DNA of 64,000 nucleotides, taken from the NCBI GenBank assembly GCA_949317995.1, contig OX439038.1, forward strand, positions 65,807,576 through 65,871,575. The letters are read 5' to 3'. Shown here in pieces: positions 53,398-64,000 of this stretch. Origin of the DNA: Acholoe squamosa (taxonomy: Eukaryota > Annelida > Polychaeta > Phyllodocida > Polynoidae). The position numbers were made by a program, and so were the translations under genes. A model generated the notes under the pieces. It was not told the DNA's origin, did no database searches, and saw only the letters and a program-made list of their open reading frames with translations. Numbering within the stretch: position 1 is the stretch's first letter; every line of letters starts with the position of its first letter.

Positions 53398-53403
53398 GTA
53401 GGT
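53398..53403 (+). promoter_or_regulatory. Splice donor GTAGGT after the GPCR exon
   Basis: CAG|GTAGGT fits the consensus. Reading through gives only seven more residues before a TAA, in the middle of loop 3, so this must be an exon end. Confidence 0.88.
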
Positions 53404-55571
53404 TTTTATCATCTGTTTTAAGACAACAAGACGTCTTTGATTTGGCTTTTACCTATAAGATAATATGGAGCAAATTTCCTACATTTTTACTATACACTGC
53501 CATTTCATTAATAAGCCGCATGTTATTTAGCTTCTAAATGTCATGGCTTTCTATTATGACTATTGACCTAAACCTCAGAGCCTCAAACCATGATGTGAGC
53601 ATAGACTACCTATATTAGTACAAACCCTGGTCGCAGTCACAACGACTATTTGCACACTAAAGAGATCTGCTACTGGCAAACATCTTGGTGTGTGTATGTG
53701 AGGGCTGTTTTTTTTTACATTCCAATGTATAGCTTGACCTTTGCATGTACACCAAGGTGCCTATGGGATCTGCTATTTTAACCCATGAGTGTATCAGCCG
53801 TTGTGTAAAGTTAAAGTTGCATACAAGTGAGAAAACAAACAAGTGAAATAAATTAAATAGATGTCAAGAAAAATGATTTTACAAATGTTAGAAAAGTGTT
53901 GGTAATGAATAGCGCTTTCGACAAAAGCATGCAGGCCCGCACTGCCATTAGTATGTCACCCAAAAGTTTGTACATGTTTGTAGATCGGGAATGCAACTCT
54001 GCAGCTGGTTGCTGTGATCTGTGCTTCCTGCACTGTTACCAGCAGGAAGTTGGTTACTGTTGAAGCACATTATCTGGCTTGTACTTGTGTAATACAATCA
54101 CGACAAGGCACACATCCCTAAGCCGCAGCCCTGCCATGATGACTTGCAAAATGGCAGAGGTATATAATGCTGTATATATACACTAATGATCCACGCAGTC
54201 CGTATAGGCTTAGGTAGGTTCTCCAAAAATGCTGAAGTTTAGTGGCTGTGGTCTCTGCAGGGTTTCAACATCAACTGGGCCCGAAAACTGGCATATTTAC
54301 CCGGGCAGATTTAGCTAGGGTTGGTGGATTTTGGAGGGCTGCAGCTTCTTGGACCGTTATCCCTGACTGTGGAAAGTTCTGTCAGCCCTGATTCTGCACT
54401 GCATGGCTTCCTGTACTTTAAAGAGTGACAAAAGCACCATTCCCTTCAAACTAATGGGTCTACATTGAACAACCTCAATTGTTCAAATAAATTGCTGTAT
54501 AATAACCATGTGCCACAGATAATTATAAGCAGCTTTGATTCACCCTATATCATAGAATGCAGTCTTTGAGGAAGTAAAGCATCCTGTTTTTGTGACTGCC
54601 AATATGTCCTATAAGTCACAATGTGACCTTCATAAACCCATAGCGTCTCTGTTAGATATATCCTCATACATACTGAAATGAGTCTCATTCTGAAATAATC
54701 CTACATCGGCTTATTGAGAGGCAAACAGTTATAATTTCTATGGCCCTTTAAGGGTCACAGAGTATAATATCAATGCATTAAGCCCCAGCGTAAGAATGAT
54801 GTGTTTATGCAACTCCAAAGAATCTTAATGTCATGGATGCATTCAGGCCAAATAAAATCTATCAGGTTGATATGTCATTGAAAGGTAATTAAAATGCATG
54901 AATCAAGATGAACAATTGCAATAAACTTACACCGAGGCATCGTGTAGCCCTAAAGAGTTTCACGCTGTGATGAATACCATGCAGAATTACAGGCGAAAAA
55001 GAATACCATGTGATATGAAGACGCTATAGCTGGGTTTTATCTTTCACATTTTCCGTGTGCATGCTTTTTTACATGTTGGTATGCAGCTCAGAACAGTACA
55101 GATCATTTTTATTATGATGTAGTAAGACACATTTCAAACATTAAACGTACCTACATTAGTGTATAAATTATGAATTATTAAACCATCGCACAATCCAGGC
55201 CTTCTCACATAAGAAAAATGGGATTTATCTCATACAATCTTTGTTATCCTGTTCCTTTTTCTTCAATAATCTCGCTTAACCATTGTCATTATTTTAGAAA
55301 GGGAGTGTGTGAGATACACCATATGGCATCGGATACGAAACTGTTTGAATTGTATATTCACATCCTTTGTTTCGGGAAGAAGGAGAGGATCAAGTTAGAA
55401 AGTTCATTTCCTTGTAAGTTTCCCCTGTTCCAATAGGCAAATAGAAAAAAGACCTCAAAGACACTAAAAACAGTTCTATCTGATGGACTGAAAGAGGATC
55501 TGCGTCTACGGAGACAGGCGGAAATTGCTGACGGACATGCAACACCTAACCCTGAATATTTGCAATGTATA

Positions 55572-55874
55572 CACTGTAAAAAAGGTGTTTAAAAATACAC
55601 ACTAAATTTTCTCAACACCAGCATTTAAACACCTAAACACTTGAAGTGTTTAATTGTTTATCTATTAAATACTTTCTGTCAAACACCTAAACACTGAAGT
55701 GTTTAAGTGTTTAGCATTTAAACACTTGGTTAAACACTTCATAGTTAAGTGCGTTTAAAATTGAACGTGTTTAGCCCAAAACAAGTGTTTAGAAAAGTGG
55801 GGCAAGAAAGTGTTTAACCAAGTGTTTAAATTCAAAACCCTAGTGTTTAATCCCTAAACACTGTTTTTACAGTG
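55572..55874. mobile_element. 303-bp MITE with CACTGTAAAAA ends
   Basis: The left end CACTGTAAAAA and the right end TTTTTACAGTG are perfect 11-bp inverted repeats flanked by TA. The interior is packed with gtgttta/taaacac motifs in both orientations, giving extensive foldback. A CACTG start is found in animal CACTA/EnSpm elements, but the 2-bp TA flank is weak evidence. A similar motif cluster lies at 13636-13685. Confidence 0.8.
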
Positions 55875-56249
55875 TAGTCTCTGTGCTGGATTATCCAAGC
55901 TTTTGACAGCTTGAAGACATCGCAAAAATGAGCTCATTAAATTGGATCTTTATCTTGAAAACATTGTGGAATTTGATATTCTGATACATGGCTGCATGGT
56001 ACTGGTCATTTCAATGGTCTGAAATTCCTTCTGCACCCTTTCGTGCATTGAATAGATCATGTGTATTGTATAGAAATACACACAAAATTTGCTTGGGTAG
56101 ATCTGAGCATGCGCAAATAGCATAAAATCAAATTGCATACTCTTTGAAATAAATTATTAGCCCTTAATAGGTGGAAGTTGTAAACACAGCTTCCATCAAA
56201 CTAAAATGTATATGACTTGAGTTAAATGTTATCCATAATTTACATATCA

Positions 56250-56720
56250 TGTTCCTAAAGATTAACAATACATATGAGGAGGCAAGTTAGATAGACCGTC
56301 CAGGGGGATAAGTACCTATTCCGGCCACCAGGGGCACACCACGATGGCCTAAAAAGTGGAAAATACACCAAAAATAGGTATATACTACTTTTTTTATGTA
56401 GATTACAATATTCCTTAAGGGAAATTCCCATTTTTTGAAGAAAACCTTCCAAATTTGCTATTGTTGATATTCCCATGGAAAGATTATTTTCACTCAAAAT
56501 TGAGGAATCAAAAAAAAATATTTCTAGTCACACCCACAAGGATTAATGTGTTGAAAAAAAAGGAAAAAATCTGATAACCAGATCAAATACTATGAGAAAA
56601 AGAATGTAAAGAATATGACAATTTCCCTAATTTGCAGAATTATGCTTAATTATACATATCATCTGAGATATCTCGTGAAATATACAAGTTAGACCTTATT
56701 TGGGATTTGGAAAGGTCGGT
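56250..56720. repeat. Dispersed repeat, related to the element inserted at 10034-11196
   Basis: Shared, in order, with about 10160-10575: ccaggggncacnacnatgg, ctacttttttatg, ttccaaatttg, ttgttgat, ccatggaaanatnattttcan, cacaaggntta, taattatgct and atctcatga-like blocks. Similarity is moderate (old copy). Terminal repeats were not defined. Confidence 0.65.
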
Positions 56721-57027
56721 AGCCCAAGTTCATAGAGCCTTAACTCTAAAACTAGATTGCGGACAAAGCTTTTGGGTGATCCTAAGCCACCGCATAAGAG
56801 GAGTAAAACCTGATTTACAAGGGTACCTAGGTTTTTGAGTAAAATACAACTTTTTAGACGCTCCCTTAACTTTAATTTTACCGCCTATCCTTGGACTAAG
56901 ACCCAGACTCTTCCAAGATGTTTGTATTGCTAATATTAACTGGTAATACATTCCATTGTTCTGCCTATACAACCTTAAGGGGCTTGGTTAAACATTACTA
57001 TCCGGGTCAACAAATAGCCTGGTAGTC

Positions 57028-57030
<3 letters not shown>

Positions 57031-57083
<53 letters not shown>
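57031..57083. repeat. (AT)n microsatellite
   Basis: About 26 AT dinucleotide units without interruption. Confidence 0.98.
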
Positions 57084-57084
<1 letters not shown>

Positions 57085-58639
57085 TCACCAAGACGTGAGT
57101 AGCTCATACCGTTCATCTAACAACATTGTGCAGCTCACTGTGATATGGAAAGTTGTATAACAGCACTTCCAGCATGGCGTCATCCTCATCTATGTTTCAT
57201 AACTTGCCTTAAGTACCAGGTTTACCTTAGTATTCGTCTTGTTGAAGCTTCAGTCGATACATCCCAAGATGCTCAACTAAACATACATCAAGTGTTGCTA
57301 AAGTTAATTATAAATTATTACGTTCTCTGAATCAGCCTTACACATAGAGTTGTAAAATTTGCAGTAGGTACATTTTTACTTTAGAACGAGATCTGCTATA
57401 ATAGAGTGGAATTCATTGTGCCTTTCAAGAGGAGATGGCGCCCAACTCGCTGATTAATTTTTAAAGTGTTTGAAAGGATCGAGTGGAATGATAACCTCTG
57501 TGTGTATACAGATATGAGAGGAGAGAGAGATGGAGGGTGGGGTGGTAAGAAATTCACTGTAAGAATTATGTTATTAAACTAACGACGGATCTCTGGCAAC
57601 TATGGGACAAAGATTTCACCTTTTTTATGGATATTCCTTGTACCAAAGTGTTTCCTGTACTGCCACCTGATGCTTCACTGCATTATAATTGTGGTGTTTC
57701 ACTGTACAGGTAGATTCAACAGTTATTTCTTTGAGAGTGAGGAAAAAGACCCAATTTGGAACGACAGACAAAAGAAAGGATTTGTCAAAAGTAAGAAGCT
57801 ATCGGAGGGGCTGATACAAGATAAGATAGGGTACACATGTATAAAAGGATCACCATGATTTAAAATCACCATTTAGTACTGAAATAAAACATTTAAACGC
57901 GATACTTAATCATCCCGCTTAACAATAAATGATGTTGCAAATTTTCAGGTTCAGAAAGTATGATTATTGCACTTAAATACTAGAAATAATTGGTAAAACA
58001 CTCAGACGATTCTGTGGCATCCAATTAAACTAATGATGTATTCTGTCTCTCGTTGTTTGGTGTTAATTTTCTCATGTTTGAACGGGAATTAAAGGGGGTA
58101 AAAACTGTCAATCATGTTTGAACAGCGGAGTTCGTGTGTTGGCAGAAGCATTGACAGGAATAATAGGATCAGTACACGAAAGGAAGCTTACAGATAAAAA
58201 AAAAATCCATATAAAAACCTACTACAAAAAAAGAGAAAGAAAACAGGATGAAGATTCAATATTCAAATCATTCTCACTCAACGATGTTTTAGTCGCCAGT
58301 TATCAGATTCAATCAGCAGATGCGTAAAAGAGTTCGGCTAGGATGTGGATGCAGGGCAATTGACCATGAATAAGAACTGGACAAGGTGGGTTGGACAGGT
58401 TGTAATGATTGTGTTATTACCTGTTCGTGATAGGAATATCTGATCTGCCAACTGTCAATGTGGGCAGCCGGGGCAAAATTGCACACAATTATTGTCCTGT
58501 AGATGGGGGGAATTATTTTAGACGTTGCACATTGTTCGATCCCAGGCTCTTCTGTATGGTTTCTCACGACACCAGACGCAGCAATCTTGTCACGGTTTTA
58601 TCTTGCAGCAATAGTTTCTAGCCTCCAAGACTGCCATAT

Positions 58640-58798
58640 TCAGAGACGTAGGAAGCAATTTTGCAATGGGGGGCTGGGGGCTCAGTTGGAGCCTGCTGTA
58701 CTTGTATACAAGGTAATAGGCGACCTTCCAATTATTGGGGGAGGATTCGGGATTAGGCCTCCCTGGCCCATGGCCGAGTCCCCTTTTCCTACGCCACT
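58640..58798. mobile_element. MITE-like element with CGTAGGAA ends
   Basis: The left end CAGAGACGTAGGAAGC and the right end ccttttcctacgccactt are imperfect inverted repeats around a G-rich left and C-rich right interior. The pattern resembles short hAT-like MITEs, but no 8-bp duplication is visible. Confidence 0.45.
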
Positions 58799-59890
58799 TA
58801 TAATGAATCCCTTGTTTCAATAGATTCTACAACAGGTTCAGCCAGCTATGACTTGAGATGGCCCAAATCTTACCAGGTGGTCTTAGGATTTTTGCCATAG
58901 TGACCAAATAGGTGGCTACCTTACTGGGTGATCGTACTGCCTGCTGGCTAAATAGCCACCAAAGCAGTGACCTAATAAGGGACCCTGGTATGACAGCACT
59001 CTATGTGAATAATTATTGGGTAGTCTTAGCTGATGCCCTCAGCACTCCTTTCCTCAAATGTACCCAATCTGTGCACTTGCTTTGTAATCATATAAGTACT
59101 ATCTATATATAGACTAATCATCCAAAAGGTCCTGACCCCAGGCCACCCATAGAGGTCAATGAGCCTTCCTTTATATAGCATGGTGCCGAGGTGGGTTTGT
59201 ATCTTCAACCATACAGTGCATGTATGGGGACCTGCTGTATGGGGACCTGCTTTTGCCTACATTATCTGGGAAATCGTAATTAACAGTGATCAATGTGAGT
59301 AGAAGGTAAGTTTCCATGTCCATTGAGTACAGAAAGCATATATCTATATTTCTATTCATTTATTATCCACTCAGGAAAGCTAAGGGGGGCTATATATCAG
59401 TATATAGTTAGGCCAAAAAAAAAACTATTGTAAATTTCCGGTAACATGCTGAAAAATGTTGAGGTCGGAAGGTCGGATTTTTTTTTTTTTACTTAGGCCT
59501 GACCCAGGCCTAATTTATGGCGTTATGAGTGGATTCCAATGGTTATTAGGATGTTTAAAGGTTTTTTTTCTGGAAATAGGTAAAATAGACTGCAATTTTC
59601 AGCTTCTAACTCCTATACATTGCCAATTAATAATGCAAAGAAATGAAAAAAATTACGAACATTTGTCAAAAATCCCTCAAAAAGTATGAAAAAATCCTCA
59701 AAAAATTGGCCTTACTGCAGCCCTATGCTCATTTGAACACAGGAGTGCATGAAGGAGGTATGACCGGTCACTATTTTGCCAATAGTGGTTCCTATGACTG
59801 GGTGCTATGACCTCATACTGGTGGGAATTGAGTCAGTAGTTGAGTAAATAGCAGCTGCTATTTTGAGACCTGTAAGTAGCTCACTATAAT

Positions 59891-59946
59891 TATAGTCACT
59901 GGTATACATGTAGGTAGAAAGTATTGAAACACGATCCAGGCAAGCA
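59891..59946 (+). repeat. Direct repeat, copy 1
   Basis: Blocks tatagtcactggtat and attgaaacacgatccaggca (24 identical bases, continuing agca; 59923-59946) recur in the same order at the end of the window. Confidence 0.75.
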
Positions 59947-62900
59947 TCTGTGAATTGGGTCAAAACAGTTCAGTAGGTTAAAATAATGATTTTGTGATTT
60001 AGGGGCCCCTATGTAGCAAAAGGCTTTGTGATATAGGGACTTCCTGTTTAAGAGTTAGGGACTTGACCTAGGCCCTATGTCTTAAACAGACGATTTTGAG
60101 GGATAGGGACTGTTTGAGACTTATGGGCCTAACAATGCTTCTTCTACCTGCCTTACATTTGATAAAATCAAAATCACCTATTGGCAAATTAGACCCTCAG
60201 ACAACAGGCAGCTCTAAAGTAGCCAGTAAATGCATTTCTGGCTACTTTAGTGAAGTGAAGCAGATATGTTGGACGGGGTTCTTATAGATCTATCCCTACT
60301 GGCAGCAGATGTCCATCAGGGGATATTGTTAGGATCAGGGTAAGGGTGTATCAGGGTGACTGAGAGAGGTGAGGGTCCATAATGACCATTATCTGCGGGG
60401 AAAGGTAATGCTGAGGGTACAGTGGAGGCATAAGAACTGGCATGGAAAGCGACCTTTCCTTCCCCCCATATTTTGTTTGTTCCTCTATGTTTTATGTTAG
60501 TAGGGTACTTAGTCTAAAAATCATTACCAGAGTGACAAAAGCACCAAATTTTCTTTGGTTGTTCTCCTAGTCATTAAAACTTACTTTAGCGTTGGCTTTA
60601 CCTTCTAACCTGCTTAGTAACCATGGCCATGGCCAAAATCTAAAATGGCAGCCATTCTCCTACCAGGGCGGCCTAGAGCAGTGAACCAAGTGGGTGTAGA
60701 TGGAATGTAAAAGCTCCTACCCACACATAAGTAAACCATTTACTTTACATTTGGTTGTTCTTTTCCTTCTAAATAGTACAGTTGCCTAGCAAGCGGTATG
60801 TAATTTATTTATTTATTTGCTTGATTGGGAGGAGATGGCAAACCATGAAACCAAGGGATGAAAATGGCAAGTAGCAGCACCTATAGCTTGACAGGATGGA
60901 CTACTATCACAGAGGTTTCATTATTGATGATAGTGCTAGAATCTTGACATCTTGACACTACTGAAATAAATACTTCACACATGCACTGTGCTCTATGAGC
61001 TCAAACAGATGACATTAGTTCACCAAAAATGACTGGTGCCTCAAGTCATCTGCAGTGATTACCCTTCAACCAGCCTAGCTTTTCTGTACATCAAATGCAG
61101 AGTAGGCATTTGCTCTTACCTGGCTGTCAGCCATTTGCAATCAGGTAAAGATTAAAGAAGGCTGCTGCACGCACAAGAAGCAAGATATAGGGGAATTTAT
61201 TCGACTTTGGGTCATTCTTCAGACAGAAACATTCTGACCAGGGACCATGGTTATGATTACGCCAAAGCCTAATCAGAGGGTATATTTGAAGTTTTAGATA
61301 AAGAAAATGATGAGACTGATGGGGACAGGTCAGCTTATCACTCATGTATGGGGTAATCTGGTAAGGAGATTCCGGGTTCATCAAAAACCTTTAGACGCAG
61401 ATTGTATATGAATGAATCATCTGTAAATATGTGAATCTTGTAAATACTCAAACATGTTGGTTATAAATAATCATCAGTCATGAAGAATAGTTTTTGACTT
61501 TGAAAGTAAAGGGGCAAAGGCCAAGGCTGTAGAGCTTGTTCAATAAGTTTCCATGGTCATTTCCGACAGCAGAGGCCCATTAGAGATAAGACTTATGGAT
61601 CCGGATGAGCATTAGCTTGAGGCTGTAGCTTAGATAGATGGAAGCTGGAGGCAGGGTTAAGGTAAAACTGAAGATTTGTCACTCCCTCCTGAATTCAAAT
61701 AGGAGGGGTACTAGGCCTGCATCTATTTAGAGGTTGGTAAATAAAAGTTTTGTCAGTGATTAAGAATTGTGAGTTTTTCTTGGCATAAATATCTTAAAAA
61801 ATTGTAACTCTCACAGTGGGCTTTTGGCATGATAAACCTGTGGGGTCTAAGTCATAAGTTACTGCATAAAGTAGGGTGTTACATCGAAAATTAAGCAATA
61901 GTTTCACATAACCTCCAAATAGTGAATCTGAAAGAAAAAAATCCTCTAATGCAAAAAATGATGATGATATTTTCAATATCTGCAAATAAGGGGGCCATAA
62001 TTCTGCTACCTACTCACATTATGCTAAAAGTGGCATAAATTTACTTATGGGTTTCCACAGCTATAAGACTTATAAAACTAGCTATGAATGAAGAACTGAT
62101 GAGCCTATCACATCTGCATGATCAATAGCTCCAAAGTAGTACCTTAATCATTACTCTGGTATCTATAGTAAAGGCTCTAGGAGCAAATGAATGACACCAT
62201 GTCAGGAATCTATGCAGAATTAACACTGACTGTCATTTTATGAACAGGTGAGCAGAATAATGGTCTTTGAACTCTTTCCTTACGCCCTAAAGAAGATAAC
62301 TCAAGAATTTCACAATATCAGTGTAGCTCATCTTTGTGTTTGATATGTTAATGTCATGGAGATTTCAGACAATATACTAGATGGGGAGTATGGATCTGCA
62401 ATCCAGCAGTGTGTAAAAAAAGAGATATAATTCATACATCCAGCAAATAAGCATAGTGTGATCAGCTTCCTGGGTGAAATGGTCTTTCAGAACGGTACTT
62501 ATAGGTGCCTCACAGCCACAGGGTATCTCCTTCTGTAGGATATGAATCATCGCAATGCTTTATATAATGCATACTCTCACAGCATCTCATATTACAAAAT
62601 TAATTCAGTAAGGGTATATTCACATGAACTATTCATACAGGATATCAGATATGTCATAATTTGCATGATGGATTGTGGGCCACTTCATATGTTAGGCATG
62701 TCTACCTTGGTGGATCTATAATTTTGACCAACCTATTACTGCTCCATCTAAATCTCCATTTTAAGGCAAAAGAAAGGTGACCAATGAAAAAGAAAGATAC
62801 TTTTTCAAGGCCATGACTTTCAGTCATGTTTAAGCAGAAATGAGTCTGCTCAGAGTGTTCTGCAAGAGAAGGAAAAAAGAATTGTAGGGCATCAATTGTT

Positions 62901-63122
62901 TCAACCACTTCAAAAATCTTTGTAAAAGTAGAGAGAAAGCTCTGTGAAATATATATAATTTTTTTTCTTTTTACCTGCAAGCCAAATCTTGGCTCAAATG
63001 TATCCTAACATCCTCTATGAACATTTCAGATTTTTGCACGACTAAAGGCTCTGTTTTTATATACAAATAGTGGCTTCACAATACCACTAGTGATAAATTG
63101 TGCACCCTGATGACAGTTTGAT

Positions 63123-63214
63123 GCCCACTTTCCACAGCCAACTCTGCCCACTTTCCACGGCCAACTCTTCCCACTTTCCACAGTCAACTCTGCCCACTTT
63201 CCACGGCCAACTCT
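63123..63214. repeat. Tandem repeat, four copies of 23 bp
   Basis: The unit gcccactttccacggccaac, plus tct, is repeated four times with one or two changes each. An open frame on the minus strand here is only a by-product of the repeat. Confidence 0.95.
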
Positions 63215-63900
63215 GGCCTGTTCCACGGTGCTACTGACATTACGCTGAGATTACGCTGATGCATTGGTTCATGATGTTACGTCATGAATTATGATGGAGA
63301 CGTCAGGTTCAGGGTTAAATATCTCAGCCATTTCATTTTCATTTCAACATTATATTTCAGGGGTTGATGGTATGCATAATTATGAACATCATCATGCATT
63401 ATTTGCACATGAAAGTTTTGAGAAATGCTTATCTTAATAGTCTGAATATTGTTTTACTGTTGTTGCTAGGTCCTATATCGAGGGTATGTGTGTTAATAAT
63501 GACTTTTCTATTAAATTCGATTTTGTTCTAAAGAAAAATGGGATTGCATGGGAGTAAAAGATATAGGCCTATCAAAGCCTGAAAACATAATATTTTAGAG
63601 AAATAAAGAGAAAAGTCGAGTTAACTCAGACTTTCTTTACTGCTTCACAGCCTGAAAATTTTGCTTCATCTGGTACCTCACATGTACCCTAGGCTGAAGC
63701 AGTCACTAATTTCTATTTCATGACCATCGATCTAATAATGCCTTTTTTAATATAGTGTAACCATTGAATTCTGCATCAAAGATTAGTTAAATGTATTTTC
63801 ATAAGGACTTTAGAGTTATTTTGCCCTCCAATGCCCCCTGGTGGGCAAATGGGAAATTAAAAATCCCTCACGGAGGGGTGTTCTCCCTTGAAGGGTCACA

Positions 63901-63994
63901 TATAGTCACTGGTATGTAGTCATTTCTTATGCCTTCCACTAAGATTTGAGGCCACCCTGTCGTAGAAACTATTGAAACACGATCCAGGCAAGCA
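63901..63994 (+). repeat. Direct repeat, copy 2
   Basis: tatagtcactggtat at 63901-63915 and the 24-base identical block at 63971-63994 match copy 1 (59891-59946), with a longer spacer of different sequence between the two blocks. Confidence 0.75.
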
Positions 63995-64000
63995 GTCAGT

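Larger units (their letters stand above)
53404..64000 (+). other. Probable intron of the TRH-receptor-like gene
   Basis: No open frame downstream contains a TM6/TM7 pattern (such as an NP-x-x-Y motif), so the next exon is taken to lie beyond the window. Apart from the repeats listed separately I see nothing coding here. A small exon hidden in this interval cannot be ruled out. Confidence 0.55.

Noticed and set aside
63026..63226. 66-codon minus-strand frame with WAELTVES-type repeats
   Set aside because: Entirely a translation of the 23-bp tandem repeat.
53404..64000. Search for the TM6-TM7 exon of the receptor
   Set aside because: No frame with the expected TM6/TM7 motifs was visible; assumed to lie beyond the window.

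Overview
The window looks like a metazoan nuclear genome, most likely a marine invertebrate. It holds one host exon (a TRH-receptor-type GPCR ending at a canonical splice donor), introns and long AT-rich non-coding stretches, and a dense set of animal-type mobile elements: a CR1/Jockey-like non-LTR retrotransposon, a Polinton/Maverick, an env-bearing Ty3/Gypsy element and several MITEs. There are no operons, CRISPR arrays or bacterial-style promoters. The species cannot be named from the sequence.

Layout. 1-5.5 kb is non-coding, with a 205-bp tandem duplication, an isolated Polinton-type terminus at 4011-4281 and a CTGTAA-type repeat patch. 5.7-12.16 kb is a decayed non-LTR retrotransposon: an ORF1 with a coiled coil and a NADAR domain, then an ORF2 with endonuclease and reverse transcriptase, ending in poly(A). 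Its RT gene is split by a 1163-bp non-autonomous insertion (10034-11196) with a clean 5-bp target duplication. 12.2-17.1 kb is non-coding with hairpin MITEs.

17092-44847 is one Polinton with inverted repeats and a 6-bp target duplication (one mismatch). A 16.9-kb LTR retroelement (17209-34127) has landed inside its left inverted repeat, with a 4-bp duplication. Without the nested element the Polinton is about 10.8 kb. It keeps, on the minus strand, broken copies of the packaging ATPase, a GGFL-type membrane/virion protein pair, the integrase with chromodomain, the penton-like minor capsid protein, a small core-like protein, the major capsid protein and the adenain-like protease. No DNA polymerase B is visible.

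The nested LTR element is young: its two 720-bp LTRs differ at only about three positions by eye. It resembles an errantivirus: gag, a -1 frameshift heptamer GGGAAAC, pro-RT-RNaseH-integrase, and an F-type envelope with a signal peptide, furin-like site and fusion-peptide-like segment. It also carries unusual cargo between pol and env: a C2H2-finger ORF coupled by TAATG to a second small Cys/His ORF, a second partial capsid-type gag, and a 388-codon ORF on the opposite strand. These, with the long two-TM envelope, are the most novel-looking content of the window.

44.8-52.4 kb is non-coding with a 747-bp MITE with TTAA at its ends. 52477-53397 is the TRH-receptor-like exon. The rest, to 64 kb, is probably its first coding-region intron, holding more MITEs and simple repeats; the exon for TM6-TM7 was not found.
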